Below, piece after piece: positions 8,120-17,440 of a stretch of 58,356 nucleotides of DNA (positions within the stretch are counted from its first letter, which is position 1; each line of letters begins with the position of its first letter). The DNA comes from an uncultured Prevotella sp. (GTDB lineage: Bacteria > Bacteroidota > Bacteroidia > Bacteroidales > Bacteroidaceae). The translations under genes were made by a program, and so were the position numbers. The notes beneath the pieces were generated by a model. It searched no databases. It saw only the letters and a list, made by a program, of their open reading frames with translations, and was not told where the DNA came from. The stretch spans positions 1 through 58,356 of the forward strand of contig CAMVSV010000015.1 in the NCBI GenBank assembly GCA_947170265.1. The letters run 5' to 3'.

Positions 8120-10087
8120 ATGAAAAAAACATTATTAACTTTAGCGGTGGCTCTTGCCACCATTGCGGGCTTTGCGCAGACAAACCTTGCGCAGAACCGC
8201 ACGTCGATTGCCACTACCGGCAATGCTTCTGCAGCTGTGGATAACAACACTGAGACAAGATGGGAAAGCGAATTTCTGGATAACCAGTCGTGGCAGGTGG
8301 ACCTGGGAAGCGCTCAGGAATTCAACACCATACAGATTGAGTGGGAGGCAGCCTACACGAAGAAGTATGAGATACTCGCAGGCAACAACGTGGACGGCAA
8401 CGGATGGCTTACCGACGGCACCGTGATTGCCAGCGGCGAGAACAGCGGCTTGAGCCAGCACTCCGTGCAGAACATCGGTCTGAAGAAGACAGTGAAGGCA
8501 CGCTACATCAGGTACAATGCCATAAACCGTGCCACGGAGTGGGGCAGCAGCTTCTGGGAGTTCCGCGTGTTCAACAATACCGGTGAGTTGTCCTCCGACC
8601 CCGTCTATGCAGCGTCAAAGATGAAACGCAGCGAGAAGAGAGGCCTGTGTGAGAACAACCCACGCTACACCGCATCGTGGACGGAACAACTCAAGCCCGG
8701 CGTGAGCTGGACCTACAACTGGGGCATAGCACCCAGCCCCGACAATCTCCGCACTGCCGATGCCGACGGCATCAGCTTCGCACCGATGTGCTGGAGCAAC
8801 ACCTTCAACGAGAGCGAGCTGCGCAGCTACCTCAAGAACCATCCCGAGACAAAGATGCTGCTGGGCTTCAACGAGCCGAACTTCACCGGTGGCGACGGTG
8901 GCTCAAACATCGTGCCGAGCGTGGCAGCCAGAGACTGGCCCAAGGTGGAGAAGATTGCCGAGGACTTTAACCTCATACTCGTGTCTCCCGCAATGAACTT
9001 CGGCTATCAGCCTCTCACCGACGGTAAGGTGTGGGGCTTGGACGAGTGGCTCGGTGCCTTCATCGAAGAATATAACAAGCTCTACGGCAAAGACCCGAGA
9101 ATGGACTACATTGCCCTGCATACATATATGAACTGGGCGGGAGCCGTAAGCTGGTATGTCAACGAATATCTCTTTGCAAGCGACAAGGACAAGCGTCTAC
9201 GCGACTATTTCTCCCGCAACGGCAAGAAGAAGATCATGCTCACCGAGTTCTGTGCATGGGAAGGCGACAAGGACGGCTTCGTGACCACCGAGGACAACCA
9301 GATTGACCAGATGGTGCAGAAGGTGCAGGTGCTCGAGCAGAGCGACAACGTGGCAGGCTACGCATGGTTCATGGGCGTGGGTGGAAGCTTCAACAACGGT
9401 TCTCCCTACTGGCACATCTTCACCGGCAGCGACAGCAACCTGCAGTTCACTGAGCTCGGAAGGATCTACACCCACATGTCGTCGTTCGACAAGACCTGCT
9501 GGTTCAAGCCCGGCGACCAGATTGCCGCCAAAGACTATATCGACATGAGCGAGTGCAAGCTCCGCCACAACACCGACAGCAAGAGCACCATACCCATAGA
9601 GCTGAGCGAGTTCCAGCAGTTCGAGAACTGGGAGGGCAACACCATCACTCCTTATGTGGACTATCAGATACAGGTGGGCAGCGACGACAACTACACCCTT
9701 GAGCTGCGCCTGAGCAACGACGGCGGCACCGCCATCAACATTGCCATCGACGGCAACACCGTAGCCCACGGCGACTTTGCTTCCACCGGAAACCAATGGA
9801 AGACAGAGAAAGTGACAGTGCCCATAAAGAAAGGCAAGCACACCATGCGTCTGAGCAACGTGAAGCAGACCAAGAACAAGATGAACTGGATCAGGATAGC
9901 CAGCAACGGCACAGACCCCGTGAATGCCATCACCACCATCAGCACCGACAAGGAGAAAGGCGCAGTGGTATCGGTCCGGCTCTGCGACCTTGCCGGACGA
10001 GCTGTGAACGATAGCTACCACGGCTTGGTCGTAAGAACTGAGACATTTGCCGACGGTTCCACCAGGAGCGTGAAGATTATGAAATAG
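8120..10087 (+). CDS. Secreted GH128 family beta-1,3-glucanase with discoidin and CBM6-like domains
   Basis: A 655-aa protein starting MKKTLLTLAVALATIAGFAQ, a clear signal peptide. Residues about 22-155 form an F5/8 type C (discoidin) domain. About 165-460 match the GH128 / Glyco_hydro_cc fold, with probable acid/base Glu252 in GFNEPN and nucleophile Glu376 in LTEFCAWEG. About 475-596 look like a CBM6-type lectin domain (YTLELRLSNDGG...KKGKHTMRLSN), and the end has a degenerate sorting-like tail. GH128 enzymes cleave beta-1,3-glucans, so the protein likely attacks fungal, algal or cereal glucan outside the cell. The next gene, 36 bases downstream, repeats its first 155 residues. The start was chosen for the signal peptide and because the promoter lies after the more upstream ATG. 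Confidence 0.85.
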   Translation: MKKTLLTLAVALATIAGFAQTNLAQNRTSIATTGNASAAVDNNTETRWESEFLDNQSWQVDLGSAQEFNTIQIEWEAAYTKKYEILAGNNVDGNGWLTDGTVIASGENSGLSQHSVQNIGLKKTVKARYIRYNAINRATEWGSSFWEFRVFNNTGELSSDPVYAASKMKRSEKRGLCENNPRYTASWTEQLKPGVSWTYNWGIAPSPDNLRTADADGISFAPMCWSNTFNESELRSYLKNHPETKMLLGFNEPNFTGGDGGSNIVPSVAARDWPKVEKIAEDFNLILVSPAMNFGYQPLTDGKVWGLDEWLGAFIEEYNKLYGKDPRMDYIALHTYMNWAGAVSWYVNEYLFASDKDKRLRDYFSRNGKKKIMLTEFCAWEGDKDGFVTTEDNQIDQMVQKVQVLEQSDNVAGYAWFMGVGGSFNNGSPYWHIFTGSDSNLQFTELGRIYTHMSSFDKTCWFKPGDQIAAKDYIDMSECKLRHNTDSKSTIPIELSEFQQFENWEGNTITPYVDYQIQVGSDDNYTLELRLSNDGGTAINIAIDGNTVAHGDFASTGNQWKTEKVTVPIKKGKHTMRLSNVKQTKNKMNWIRIASNGTDPVNAITTISTDKEKGAVVSVRLCDLAGRAVNDSYHGLVVRTETFADGSTRSVKIMK

Positions 10088-10123
10088 GTAATCTCTAACT
10101 AACATAACTAACTATAACCAAGT

Positions 10124-12685
10124 ATGAAGAAAACATTGTTAACTTTAGCGATGGCACTTGTCACAATGACAGGCTTCGCACAAGAAAACCTTGCGCAGGA
10201 AAAGACGGCGATTGCCACTACGGGCAATGCCGCTGCAGCAGTGGACAACAATCTCAACTCCCGATGGGAGAGCAGCACCGCAGACGACCAGTCGTGGCAG
10301 GTGGACCTGGGTGAGTCTCTCGAGTTCAACGTCATACAGATTGACTGGGAGCCAGCCTACGCCAAGAACTATGAGATACTGGCTGGCGACGAGGTTGACG
10401 GCGACGGATGGCTCGTTGACGGCACCGTGATTGCCAGTGGCGAGAACAGCGGCATTGCCAACCACTCCGTGCAGACCATAAAGCTTGACGAGGCTGTCAA
10501 GGCACGCTACATCAAGTATCACGCCATTGACCGTGCCACACAGTGGGGAAACAGCTTCTATGAGTTCCGCGTGTTCAACCACACCGAGTCGGTGCTCTCC
10601 TCACTGAAGATCGATGCCTCTGCCTCACTGGGCAAGGTAGGCACCGCCATCAACTTCTCTGCCACCGCCTTCGACCAGATTGGCATGGAGATGGAAGCCG
10701 GCGAGGTGACCTACAGCTGTGAGCCGGAGGATGCCGGTGAGTTTGAGAACAACGTGCTCACCGTGCTCAAGCCGGGCATCATCACCGTTACCGCCAATGC
10801 CGGCGAGGTAGTGAGCAACGCCGTGGAGGTCAAGGCATACAACGGCGACAAGATAAGACTCTCTTCCGACATGGTGACCGAAGTGTTTGGCGACGCTCCG
10901 AGAGAGAACGACATGGCCAATGCCTTCGACAACAACATTGAGACCCAGTGGGTGATAAGCGAGAATGTGGAAGATGCGAACAACAACTATACCGCCGGCT
11001 TCACCCTCGACCTCGGCAAGGCTTACAACATCACCGCCGTATCGGTGCGCTTCGAGGGCGCTTGTCCTGCCGACTACAACATCAGCTTTGCCGGTGAGGA
11101 CGGTGAGGCACGCACTCCCGCAGCCTTCACCGTGACAAATCATCCGGGAATGGCTACCTTCACCACCCTCCACATCGCCGCCGATGCCAAGAGCGAGCTC
11201 GCCTCGTCGCGCTATGTGACCTTCACCAGCACCAAGGCTGCCACAGGCTATGGCATCAAGATCAAAGACTTCTCGCTCTTTGCCGAGCTGCCCGAGGTTG
11301 TGAAGCTCGAGGCTGAGGTCCTTGACGAGCAGAGCGTGAAGCTCATCATGGCTGGTACCGATGCCGGTGAGCAGAACCTCGTCTATACCATTGCCTACAA
11401 GGGACATGAGATAAGCACCGAGCCCGTGGCATCAGGCGAGGAGATTGAACAGGTAATAGACAATCTGAAGCCCGGAACAACCTATACCTTCACCGTGACG
11501 GCAGTTAACGAGAACGGCATAGAATCAGCACCGGTAACAGTGAAAGCCATGACCGAGGGCGAGCCCGACCCGAACCTCTGGGTAAATGCCGACATCACCC
11601 CCATCGTGTATTTTGCTCCCGACTGGAAAGAGAGCCAGAACTACACCTTCAACGTTGACGGTACCGACGCCACCATCTTCGCCGGTGATGCCACCTACAA
11701 CAACGACGGTCCATGGCAGGCTCAGTTCTACTTCCTCTCCGACATCAACACCACCTTCAAGGAGAACTACGACTTCGGTGCCACCCTCACCTCTGACAAA
11801 GACCTGAAGGTTACACTCAAGCTCTATCAGCGTCCTGAGGACGGCGGTAGCAACGACGTGTCTTACTTCTCCGAGGATATTCTTCTGAGAGCCGGCGTGC
11901 CCTACACCCTGCCCAAGTCGGAGACCTTCATAAAGATGAAGGGTAAGAACATGAACAATCTCTGTCTGCTCGTGGCCATCGGTGGCAACCCCGCCAACAC
12001 CACACTCACCCTCTCTGGCATCACCTTCAAGGTGAACGACGGTGAAGAGCCCGAGGTTGTCGAGCCGTTCGACTACGACACCAGCTGCAACCTCTTCCGC
12101 GATGCCACGGTGAAGAATGCGTTCTACTATTCTCACGGTCCAGAGTGGAAAGAGTATACCGACCTGCCGAAGGTGACCGTTGACAACGGTACATATTCCT
12201 ATGTACTCAAGCAGGCTACTGACTATCAGTGGCAGGCACAAGCATTCTTCATCACCGACATAGAGACCTTCTCACAGGAGAAATACGACTTCAGCGTGAC
12301 CCTCGCTGCCAGCGAGAACGTAAACGCCACACTGAAGCTCTATACCCGCAAGGAAGAAGGTGGCAACGACGACATTTCACTGTTCAACCAAGACCTCTCC
12401 CTCAGCGCAGGCATGAAGAAGGTGGTGAGAGCCGAGGGTCTCAAGGGCATCAACCTGAAGAACCTCTGTCTGCTCATCGACACCGGTGGCAACCCCGCCA
12501 ACACCACCATCACCCTTGACAAGCCCGTGCTCAAGGAGGCTGACTGCACTCCCACAGCCATCAGCAGCGTGAAGGTAAGCAGCAACGCCGACGTTGATGC
12601 TCCTGCCTACAACATTGCCGGACAGCGCGTGGGCAAAGCCTACAAGGGCATCGTGATAGTCAACGGAAAGAAGATTGTAAGATAA
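10124..12685 (+). CDS. Secreted discoidin/FN3/tandem-CBM surface protein
   Basis: An 853-aa exported protein. Signal peptide 1-19 and discoidin domain about 20-155 are closely similar to the preceding GH128 protein. They are followed by a Big-like domain (about 158-240), a second discoidin domain (about 241-389), an FN3 domain (about 390-485) and two tandem modules of about 160 residues (484-645 and 647-807). The tandem modules share 'WKE...WQAQ(F/A)(Y/F)F' and 'NLCLL(V/I)xxGGNPANTT' signatures and resemble CBM4/9-type jelly rolls. The tail (AYNIAGQRVGKAYKGIVIVNGKKIVR) is sorting-domain-like. No catalytic residues were recognised, so it is probably a surface glycan-binding partner of the GH128 enzyme encoded in the same operon. 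Confidence 0.8.
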   Translation: MKKTLLTLAMALVTMTGFAQENLAQEKTAIATTGNAAAAVDNNLNSRWESSTADDQSWQVDLGESLEFNVIQIDWEPAYAKNYEILAGDEVDGDGWLVDGTVIASGENSGIANHSVQTIKLDEAVKARYIKYHAIDRATQWGNSFYEFRVFNHTESVLSSLKIDASASLGKVGTAINFSATAFDQIGMEMEAGEVTYSCEPEDAGEFENNVLTVLKPGIITVTANAGEVVSNAVEVKAYNGDKIRLSSDMVTEVFGDAPRENDMANAFDNNIETQWVISENVEDANNNYTAGFTLDLGKAYNITAVSVRFEGACPADYNISFAGEDGEARTPAAFTVTNHPGMATFTTLHIAADAKSELASSRYVTFTSTKAATGYGIKIKDFSLFAELPEVVKLEAEVLDEQSVKLIMAGTDAGEQNLVYTIAYKGHEISTEPVASGEEIEQVIDNLKPGTTYTFTVTAVNENGIESAPVTVKAMTEGEPDPNLWVNADITPIVYFAPDWKESQNYTFNVDGTDATIFAGDATYNNDGPWQAQFYFLSDINTTFKENYDFGATLTSDKDLKVTLKLYQRPEDGGSNDVSYFSEDILLRAGVPYTLPKSETFIKMKGKNMNNLCLLVAIGGNPANTTLTLSGITFKVNDGEEPEVVEPFDYDTSCNLFRDATVKNAFYYSHGPEWKEYTDLPKVTVDNGTYSYVLKQATDYQWQAQAFFITDIETFSQEKYDFSVTLAASENVNATLKLYTRKEEGGNDDISLFNQDLSLSAGMKKVVRAEGLKGINLKNLCLLIDTGGNPANTTITLDKPVLKEADCTPTAISSVKVSSNADVDAPAYNIAGQRVGKAYKGIVIVNGKKIVR

Positions 12686-12760
12686 AAAGATAACAAGACA
12701 GGGGTTTAAGATCTTAAAGAAATTAAAGCTCTTAAAGACCTTAACACTAAATGACAAATC

Positions 12761-12804
12761 GCAGGAAGGCTCCGTCCACACGGAGGTCCTTCCTGCGTTT
12801 TTTT
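12761..12804 (+). terminator. Terminator of the GH128 operon
   Basis: Long stem GCAGGAAGGCTCCG / CGGAGGTCCTTCCTGC followed by seven T residues, 75 bases after the stop codon. Confidence 0.9.
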
Positions 12805-12890
12805 GTGCCTGATTGTTTGGTGCGGAATTTGTCGCGAACGGTTTGAAATTGCGGCGGACGAATTTGAAATTCCCTACATTGACTGCACCC

Positions 12891-12968
12891 GTTGAGCAGG
12901 AATGAGTTGAGCAGGAGTATTTGAGCAGGATAGTTGAGCAAGGAGGGAGTTGAGCAGGAGGGAGTTGA
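12891..12968 (+). repeat. Tandem GTTGAGCAGGA repeat, second cluster
   Basis: About five units of GTTGAGCAGGA with 3-6 bp variable tails (ATGA, GTATT, TA, GGGA) lead directly into REP-like copy 4, as in the first cluster. Confidence 0.8.
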
Positions 12969-13090
12969 GCAGGATTTGCAATCCTGCTCCATTGAGTATT
13001 AGGATTTGTAATCCGAGAAACATTGTCCTTGCTTTTCCCGCATCACAGATGCTCATACTCGATGGTGTCGGATTGCAAATCCGCCACAAC
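12969..13090. repeat. REP/BIME-like composite element, copy 4
   Basis: Left palindrome 12969-12987 and right palindrome 13069-13083, with the same internal arrangement as copies 1-3. It lies downstream of the GH128 operon terminator. Confidence 0.8.
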
Positions 13091-13139
13091 TGCAAACGCT
13101 GTTCTTATGGGCAGGAGTGTTTGAGCAGGAGTGAGTTGA

Positions 13140-13286
13140 GCAGGATTTGCAATCCTGCTCCATTGAATATTAGGATTTGTAATCCGAGAAACAATGATTT
13201 TACCGCATCACAGATGCTCATACTCAATGGTGGCGGATTGCTCATCGACCTATGGTCGCTTGCCGGAAGCAAGAAATCCGCCACAA
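13140..13286. repeat. REP/BIME-like composite element, copy 5, interrupted
   Basis: The left palindrome at 13140-13158 is intact, but the right palindrome is split: GGATTGC is separated from AAATCCGCC by about 32 bp (13242-13273). The added segment itself contains a CTTGCCGGAAGCAAG stem. Short CCACAACG direct repeats follow to about 13325. Confidence 0.75.
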
Positions 13287-13390
13287 CGCCACAACGCCAC
13301 AAAACGACACACAACGGCACACAACGATGCACATATATAAATAGGTGGGATAGCGACCCCGCTCGAACAAACAACTGACGAATAACTACC

Positions 13391-13429
13391 AAGAGCTGCT
13401 TGCGACACCCGCAGGCAGCTCTTTTTTTT
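13391..13429 (+). terminator. Terminator-like hairpin
   Basis: AAGAGCTGC...GCAGCTCTT stem followed by eight T residues. No gene is seen just upstream on the plus strand, so it may end transcripts reading out of the repeat cluster. Confidence 0.75.
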
Positions 13430-13454
13430 GTGCATATAAGTCACGGCGGCTTAC

Positions 13455-13481
13455 TTTAGTAACCTTTTCATGGTTACTAAA
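13455..13481. promoter_or_regulatory. Perfect 10-bp dyad upstream of the methyltransferase gene
   Basis: TTTAGTAACC and GGTTACTAAA form a perfect inverted repeat with a seven-base spacer. It lies just upstream of a possible -33 element (TTTA, 13494-13497) and the -7 box, and no T run follows. It looks more like an operator than a terminator. Confidence 0.5.
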
Positions 13482-13516
13482 TGCGGGTTTACCTTTAGCG
13501 GTTGCGTTTCTTTTTG

Positions 13517-13524
13517 TAAATTTG
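13517..13524 (+). promoter_or_regulatory. -7 box for the THUMP-like methyltransferase gene
   Basis: TAAATTTG, with TTTA 19 bp upstream. The box ends four bases before the ATG at 13529, so the mRNA would be leaderless or nearly so. Confidence 0.6.
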
Positions 13525-13528
13525 CGGC

Positions 13529-14830
13529 ATGATAAACGACGCTACGAGACACTTTATTTCACTCCACCGCAACGACGACGTGAGGATGCTTGCCCTCAAG
13601 GGAGCTGCCAACGATGTGGACATGCCCATGGCTCTCCAGCAGATACAAGGGTGGCAGACGGCACGCACCAAGCTGCCGTCGTGGGCTGAGTGTGCCGGCA
13701 TCGTCTTTCCGCCGCACCTCTCCATGGAACAGTGCTCCAGCGAACTCACCGCACGCTATAAGGCATCGCTGATAGCTGAGAGGCTCAAGGCAGGGGAAGA
13801 GACCGCTGCCCACACCTCCAGCAGGGACGGCTACTCCGTGGTAGACCTCACGGGCGGTTTCGGCATAGACTTTTTCTTCATTGCGCAGGCATGTGAAGGC
13901 ATATATCCCGGCTGTGGTGCCGTCTATGTGGAGCAGCAGAGCCACCTGTGCACCATGGCAGAGCATAACTTCAGGGCACTGGCACTGGAGGCGGAGGTAA
14001 AAAACTGCGATTCCATCGCGTTTCTTCAGAATATGCCCCATGCCTATATGGTCATGGTAGACCCGGCGCGGCGCAGCAGCAGCGGTGCGAAGGTGGTGAT
14101 GCTCGGCGACTGTGCTCCCAACATTCTGGAGATATGTAGGCTGATGCTCAGCAAAGCCCACATGGTGGTGGTGAAGCTCTCACCGATGCTCGACTGGCAC
14201 CTCGCCGTGGAACAGATAAACGAGGCTGCGGGCAGGACGGTGGTGAGCGAGGTGCACGTCGTGGCGGTGAAAAACGAGTGCAAGGAGCTGCTCATGGTGA
14301 TGCAGGGACAGCACGACGGCACGCCGCCAACCATGACATGCGCCAACCACGACGGAGCAGGGTGGCAGCTGATGAGCTACCGGCAGGATGAGACGGCAGT
14401 GCTCACCACCATTGCCGACGTGACCGGCACCGTGGGAAGCGTTCTCCTCGAGCCTAATGCCGCAGTGATGAAAGCCGGATGCTTTGCGCTGCTCTGCGAG
14501 AGATATGGGGTGAGGGCGCTCGCCACCAACAGCCACCTGTTCATTGCTGCCGGCGGAGAGGGCGGTGGCATCCTTCCGTGGCATCATTTTCCGGGACGGG
14601 CATTGCGCATAGTAGCTGTCTCGAAGATGAACAAACGTGAGCTGGGCGAGGCTCTCAAGGGCATTGACCGTGCTAACGTGGCGGTGAGAAACTTCCCCAT
14701 GGGTGCCGATGCCCTTCGCAAGAAGCTCCACCTCAAGGACGGCGGCACCACCTTCGTCTATGGCACCACCGCTATGGTGAAGGGTAAACCGGCAAACATA
14801 GTGATAGTGGCGGAACAGATGGCTCGCTGA
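13529..14830 (+). CDS. THUMP-like domain class I SAM-dependent methyltransferase
   Basis: A 433-aa cytoplasmic protein with a Rossmann-type SAM-binding motif (VVDLTGGFGIDFFF, about 109-122), an acidic 'YVEQQ' second strand and a 'MVDPARRSS' motif IV. The C-terminal part fits the THUMP-like domain found with this family in Bacteroidetes (the PG_1098 type of Porphyromonas). The likely substrate is RNA, but it is not known. The gene stands alone between repeat clusters, with a -7 box four bases before the ATG and a dyad upstream. Confidence 0.8.
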   Translation: MINDATRHFISLHRNDDVRMLALKGAANDVDMPMALQQIQGWQTARTKLPSWAECAGIVFPPHLSMEQCSSELTARYKASLIAERLKAGEETAAHTSSRDGYSVVDLTGGFGIDFFFIAQACEGIYPGCGAVYVEQQSHLCTMAEHNFRALALEAEVKNCDSIAFLQNMPHAYMVMVDPARRSSSGAKVVMLGDCAPNILEICRLMLSKAHMVVVKLSPMLDWHLAVEQINEAAGRTVVSEVHVVAVKNECKELLMVMQGQHDGTPPTMTCANHDGAGWQLMSYRQDETAVLTTIADVTGTVGSVLLEPNAAVMKAGCFALLCERYGVRALATNSHLFIAAGGEGGGILPWHHFPGRALRIVAVSKMNKRELGEALKGIDRANVAVRNFPMGADALRKKLHLKDGGTTFVYGTTAMVKGKPANIVIVAEQMAR

Positions 14831-14898
14831 ATAGCAGGGAAAGACTAAGACTATAACGATTTTTCCACCGGAGCATCACCCTTTTCTCGCATTTTTTA

Positions 14899-14906
14899 TA
14901 TATTTG
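14899..14906 (+). promoter_or_regulatory. -7 box for the Big-domain surface protein
   Basis: TATATTTG matches TAnnTTTG and lies 36 bases before the ATG at 14943. The in-frame ATG at 14904 falls inside the box and is excluded as a start. Confidence 0.6.
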
Positions 14907-14942
14907 CACCACGACAACATCATTTACCAAATAACTCATACA

Positions 14943-17156
14943 ATGACTATGCAGAAAAAACTACGCATCATAATCCTGTCAATACTTTGCTGCCTCGCAG
15001 GGAAGAGCCTTGCCGACGGAGAAACACTCCAAAACTATGTACTCGTTACCGATGCCTCTACGCTGGCAGAGGGCGACAAGCTGATAATTGTGAACTCGTC
15101 GGGCACACGAGTGGCAATGGCTGTGCAGGATAAAAATAATTTCAAGACTGAGAATGTCACTGTGAGCAACGGCACCATAGTTCTTGACCCGTCAGACAAC
15201 CAGAATGCGAAGATACAAGTGCTGACGCTTGAGGGAGTGACCGATGCGTGGTACTTCAAGACAAGTGATGGAAAGTATCTTTATGCAGCTTCAAGTAAAG
15301 AAAATTATTTGAAGACAGAAGATGATAAGGATAATAATGCAAAGGCTAAGATAACCATTACTAACAATAATGCAACAATAATGTTTCAGGGAACCAATAC
15401 CAGAAATCTTCTGAGGTATAACAGTAGCAGCGATTTGTTTTCATGCTATTATTCAGATCAGCAGGCTGTGCAGCTGTACCGACAGGAGACGGGTGAGAGT
15501 CCGGAACTGTCGTTCAGCACAACTACGGCAACCTACACCTTTGGTGACGGGGCGTTTACCGAGCCCACGCTGACGAAGGCTGAGGGTGCTCCCGCTGCGG
15601 TGTTCTCGTCAAGTAATGCCGAGGTGGCTTCGGTGGATGCCGCCACCGGCGAGGTGACGATAAACAAAGCCGGTGAGGTGACCATCAAGGCTGTAACACC
15701 AAAGACCGACGACTACCGTTCCGGCTCGGCATCGTATAAGCTCACGATAAGCAAGGGCGAGACGGTGCTCTCCTATGCCGAAACAAACTACAACGTCAAC
15801 GTGAACGAGGCTTTCGCCACGCCTGTGCTCAGCAATGTGCGGGGCGTGGAGGTGAGCTATGGCTCCAGCGATGCCACCGTGGCAGAGGTAGATGCTTCCA
15901 CCGGTGCGGTGACCATTCTCTCCAAGCGCGGCACCACAACCATCACCGCCTCGTTTGCCGGCAACGACCAGTATACTTCCGCTGAGGCTTCCTACGACAT
16001 CACCGTGAGCGACCCCATCATCACCACCGCCATGACTGCGGAAGAAGTAACGGTGTTCTATGAGTCGTTCAATACCAATAACGGCACGGGAGGAAATGAA
16101 GGTTCTTGGAGTGGGAACATTGCATCAAGCTCAATAAAGTTTGACAACACTGGTTGGGGAAATTCCAGTGGCAACGGAGCAAACAAATGTATAAAGTTTG
16201 GATCTTCAAAGAAAAAAGGCTCTGCCACGACTCCGAGCATCACGGTGAATGAAGGGCAGACCTACACTTTGACCTTCAAGGCTGCGCCATGGGACAAGGA
16301 GAGCGCCTTGGTGAACCTCACGGTGACGGGTGGCACGGTGAGTGGGCTGAGCACGGATGTGATGACAGCAGAGCAGTGGAATAACTACTCTTGCACCATC
16401 ACTGCCACTGCCCCCACAATGAGGATAAAGTTTGAGTCTTCACAAAAAAGAATGTTCCTCGACGAGGTGCGCCTCAAGGGAAGGACCCTTACAGATGTGG
16501 TGGCAAACACCGTCAGCGGTGCGTTATATGGCACGTTATACCTCGGAAACTACTCGGTGAAGGTGCCGGAGGGTGCGGAGGCTTACACCATGACGCTCAA
16601 CGGCGAGGGTATGCTCGCACGAAGCAAGACCTACAGCGTCGGCGACGTGGTGCCTGCCGGCACTGCCGTGGTGGTGCATGGTGCTGCGGGAGTATACAAT
16701 TTCCAGCTCACCGACGACGAGGGTGAGGGTGACGACAACAACCTGCTGCGTGGCAGCGACAAGGCTGAGACCACCACGGGTCCCGATGGTGAGAGCGAGG
16801 GCTACCGGTTCTACATGCTGTCGCTCGACAGGGAGAAGACCGAGGGCTCGGTGGGTTTCTATTTCAACAAGGGCTGTCCCAACGGCGAGGCGTTCACCAA
16901 CGGTGCCCACAAGGCTTATCTCGCCTTGGAGGAGGGCATGGTAGGTGGTGCGAAGGAGTCCTTCCTGTTCAGCGAACTGGTGGATGCCGACATGGAGTCG
17001 ACAGAGGAGGAGCCGGTAGAACCCGAAGTGACGGGCATCGACCACACAGAGCTCATGCCTGCCTCCGATGCTCCAAGGTATAACCTCGCCGGACAGCATG
17101 TGGGCAAGGGCTACAAAGGCATATATATAATAAGAGGTAGGAAGGTGAAAGAATAG
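14943..17156 (+). CDS. Secreted Big-domain surface protein
   Basis: A 737-aa exported protein from MTMQKKLRIIILSILCC, with a signal peptide to about residue 24. Domains: an N-terminal beta-rich domain (about 27-182) with 'WYFKTSDGKYLYAAS', two bacterial Ig-like repeats (about 186-272 and 275-356; 'VASVDAATGEVTI', 'VAEVDASTGAVTI'), a jelly-roll/CBM-like domain (about 366-515), an uncharacterised C-terminal domain (515-690) and a sorting-like tail (YNLAGQHVGKGYKGIYIIRG). The role is probably adhesion or glycan binding. Bases about 15280-15440 and 16090-16240 are visibly more AT-rich than the rest, possibly reflecting domain exchange. No enzyme motif was seen. Confidence 0.8.
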   Translation: MTMQKKLRIIILSILCCLAGKSLADGETLQNYVLVTDASTLAEGDKLIIVNSSGTRVAMAVQDKNNFKTENVTVSNGTIVLDPSDNQNAKIQVLTLEGVTDAWYFKTSDGKYLYAASSKENYLKTEDDKDNNAKAKITITNNNATIMFQGTNTRNLLRYNSSSDLFSCYYSDQQAVQLYRQETGESPELSFSTTTATYTFGDGAFTEPTLTKAEGAPAAVFSSSNAEVASVDAATGEVTINKAGEVTIKAVTPKTDDYRSGSASYKLTISKGETVLSYAETNYNVNVNEAFATPVLSNVRGVEVSYGSSDATVAEVDASTGAVTILSKRGTTTITASFAGNDQYTSAEASYDITVSDPIITTAMTAEEVTVFYESFNTNNGTGGNEGSWSGNIASSSIKFDNTGWGNSSGNGANKCIKFGSSKKKGSATTPSITVNEGQTYTLTFKAAPWDKESALVNLTVTGGTVSGLSTDVMTAEQWNNYSCTITATAPTMRIKFESSQKRMFLDEVRLKGRTLTDVVANTVSGALYGTLYLGNYSVKVPEGAEAYTMTLNGEGMLARSKTYSVGDVVPAGTAVVVHGAAGVYNFQLTDDEGEGDDNNLLRGSDKAETTTGPDGESEGYRFYMLSLDREKTEGSVGFYFNKGCPNGEAFTNGAHKAYLALEEGMVGGAKESFLFSELVDADMESTEEEPVEPEVTGIDHTELMPASDAPRYNLAGQHVGKGYKGIYIIRGRKVKE

Positions 17157-17172
17157 GTTTCGCACCGTTTTG

Positions 17173-17282
17173 GGCGTATCAATCAGAGAAATGCACTGTC
17201 TTTACCTTTTCCGCATCTCAGATGCTCATACTCGATGGTGTCGGATTGCAAATCCGCCACAACGGCGTATCAATCAGAGAAA
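17173..17282. repeat. Partial REP-like unit between 19-bp direct repeats
   Basis: Only the right half of the composite element is present (about 17197-17262). It lies between two identical copies of GGCGTATCAATCAGAGAAA, at 17173-17191 and 17264-17282, 91 bp apart. This could be a tandem duplication or the footprint of an insertion. Confidence 0.7.
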
Positions 17283-17311
17283 CGCTGTCCTTATGAGCAG
17301 GAGTGAGTTGA

Positions 17312-17435
17312 GCAGGATTTGCAATCCTGCTCCATTGAATATTAGGATTTGCAATCCGAGAAACATTATCCTTACCTTTTTTCCGCATCACAGATGCTCA
17401 TATTCAATGGTGTCGGATTGCAAATCCGACACAAC
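17312..17435. repeat. REP/BIME-like composite element, copy 6
   Basis: Complete element: left palindrome 17312-17330, right palindrome 17414-17428. GAGCAGGAGTGAGTT lies just before it, and inverted copies of the same tandem unit follow it. Confidence 0.8.
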
Positions 17436-17440
17436 TGAAA

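Noticed and set aside
9197..10105. 302-codon antisense frame opposite the GH128 gene
   Set aside because: Low-complexity Val/His/Gly composition typical of reverse reading of a biased gene.
2526..12685. Classical polysaccharide utilisation locus
   Set aside because: No SusC-like TonB receptor, no SusD-like protein and no hybrid two-component regulator are present.
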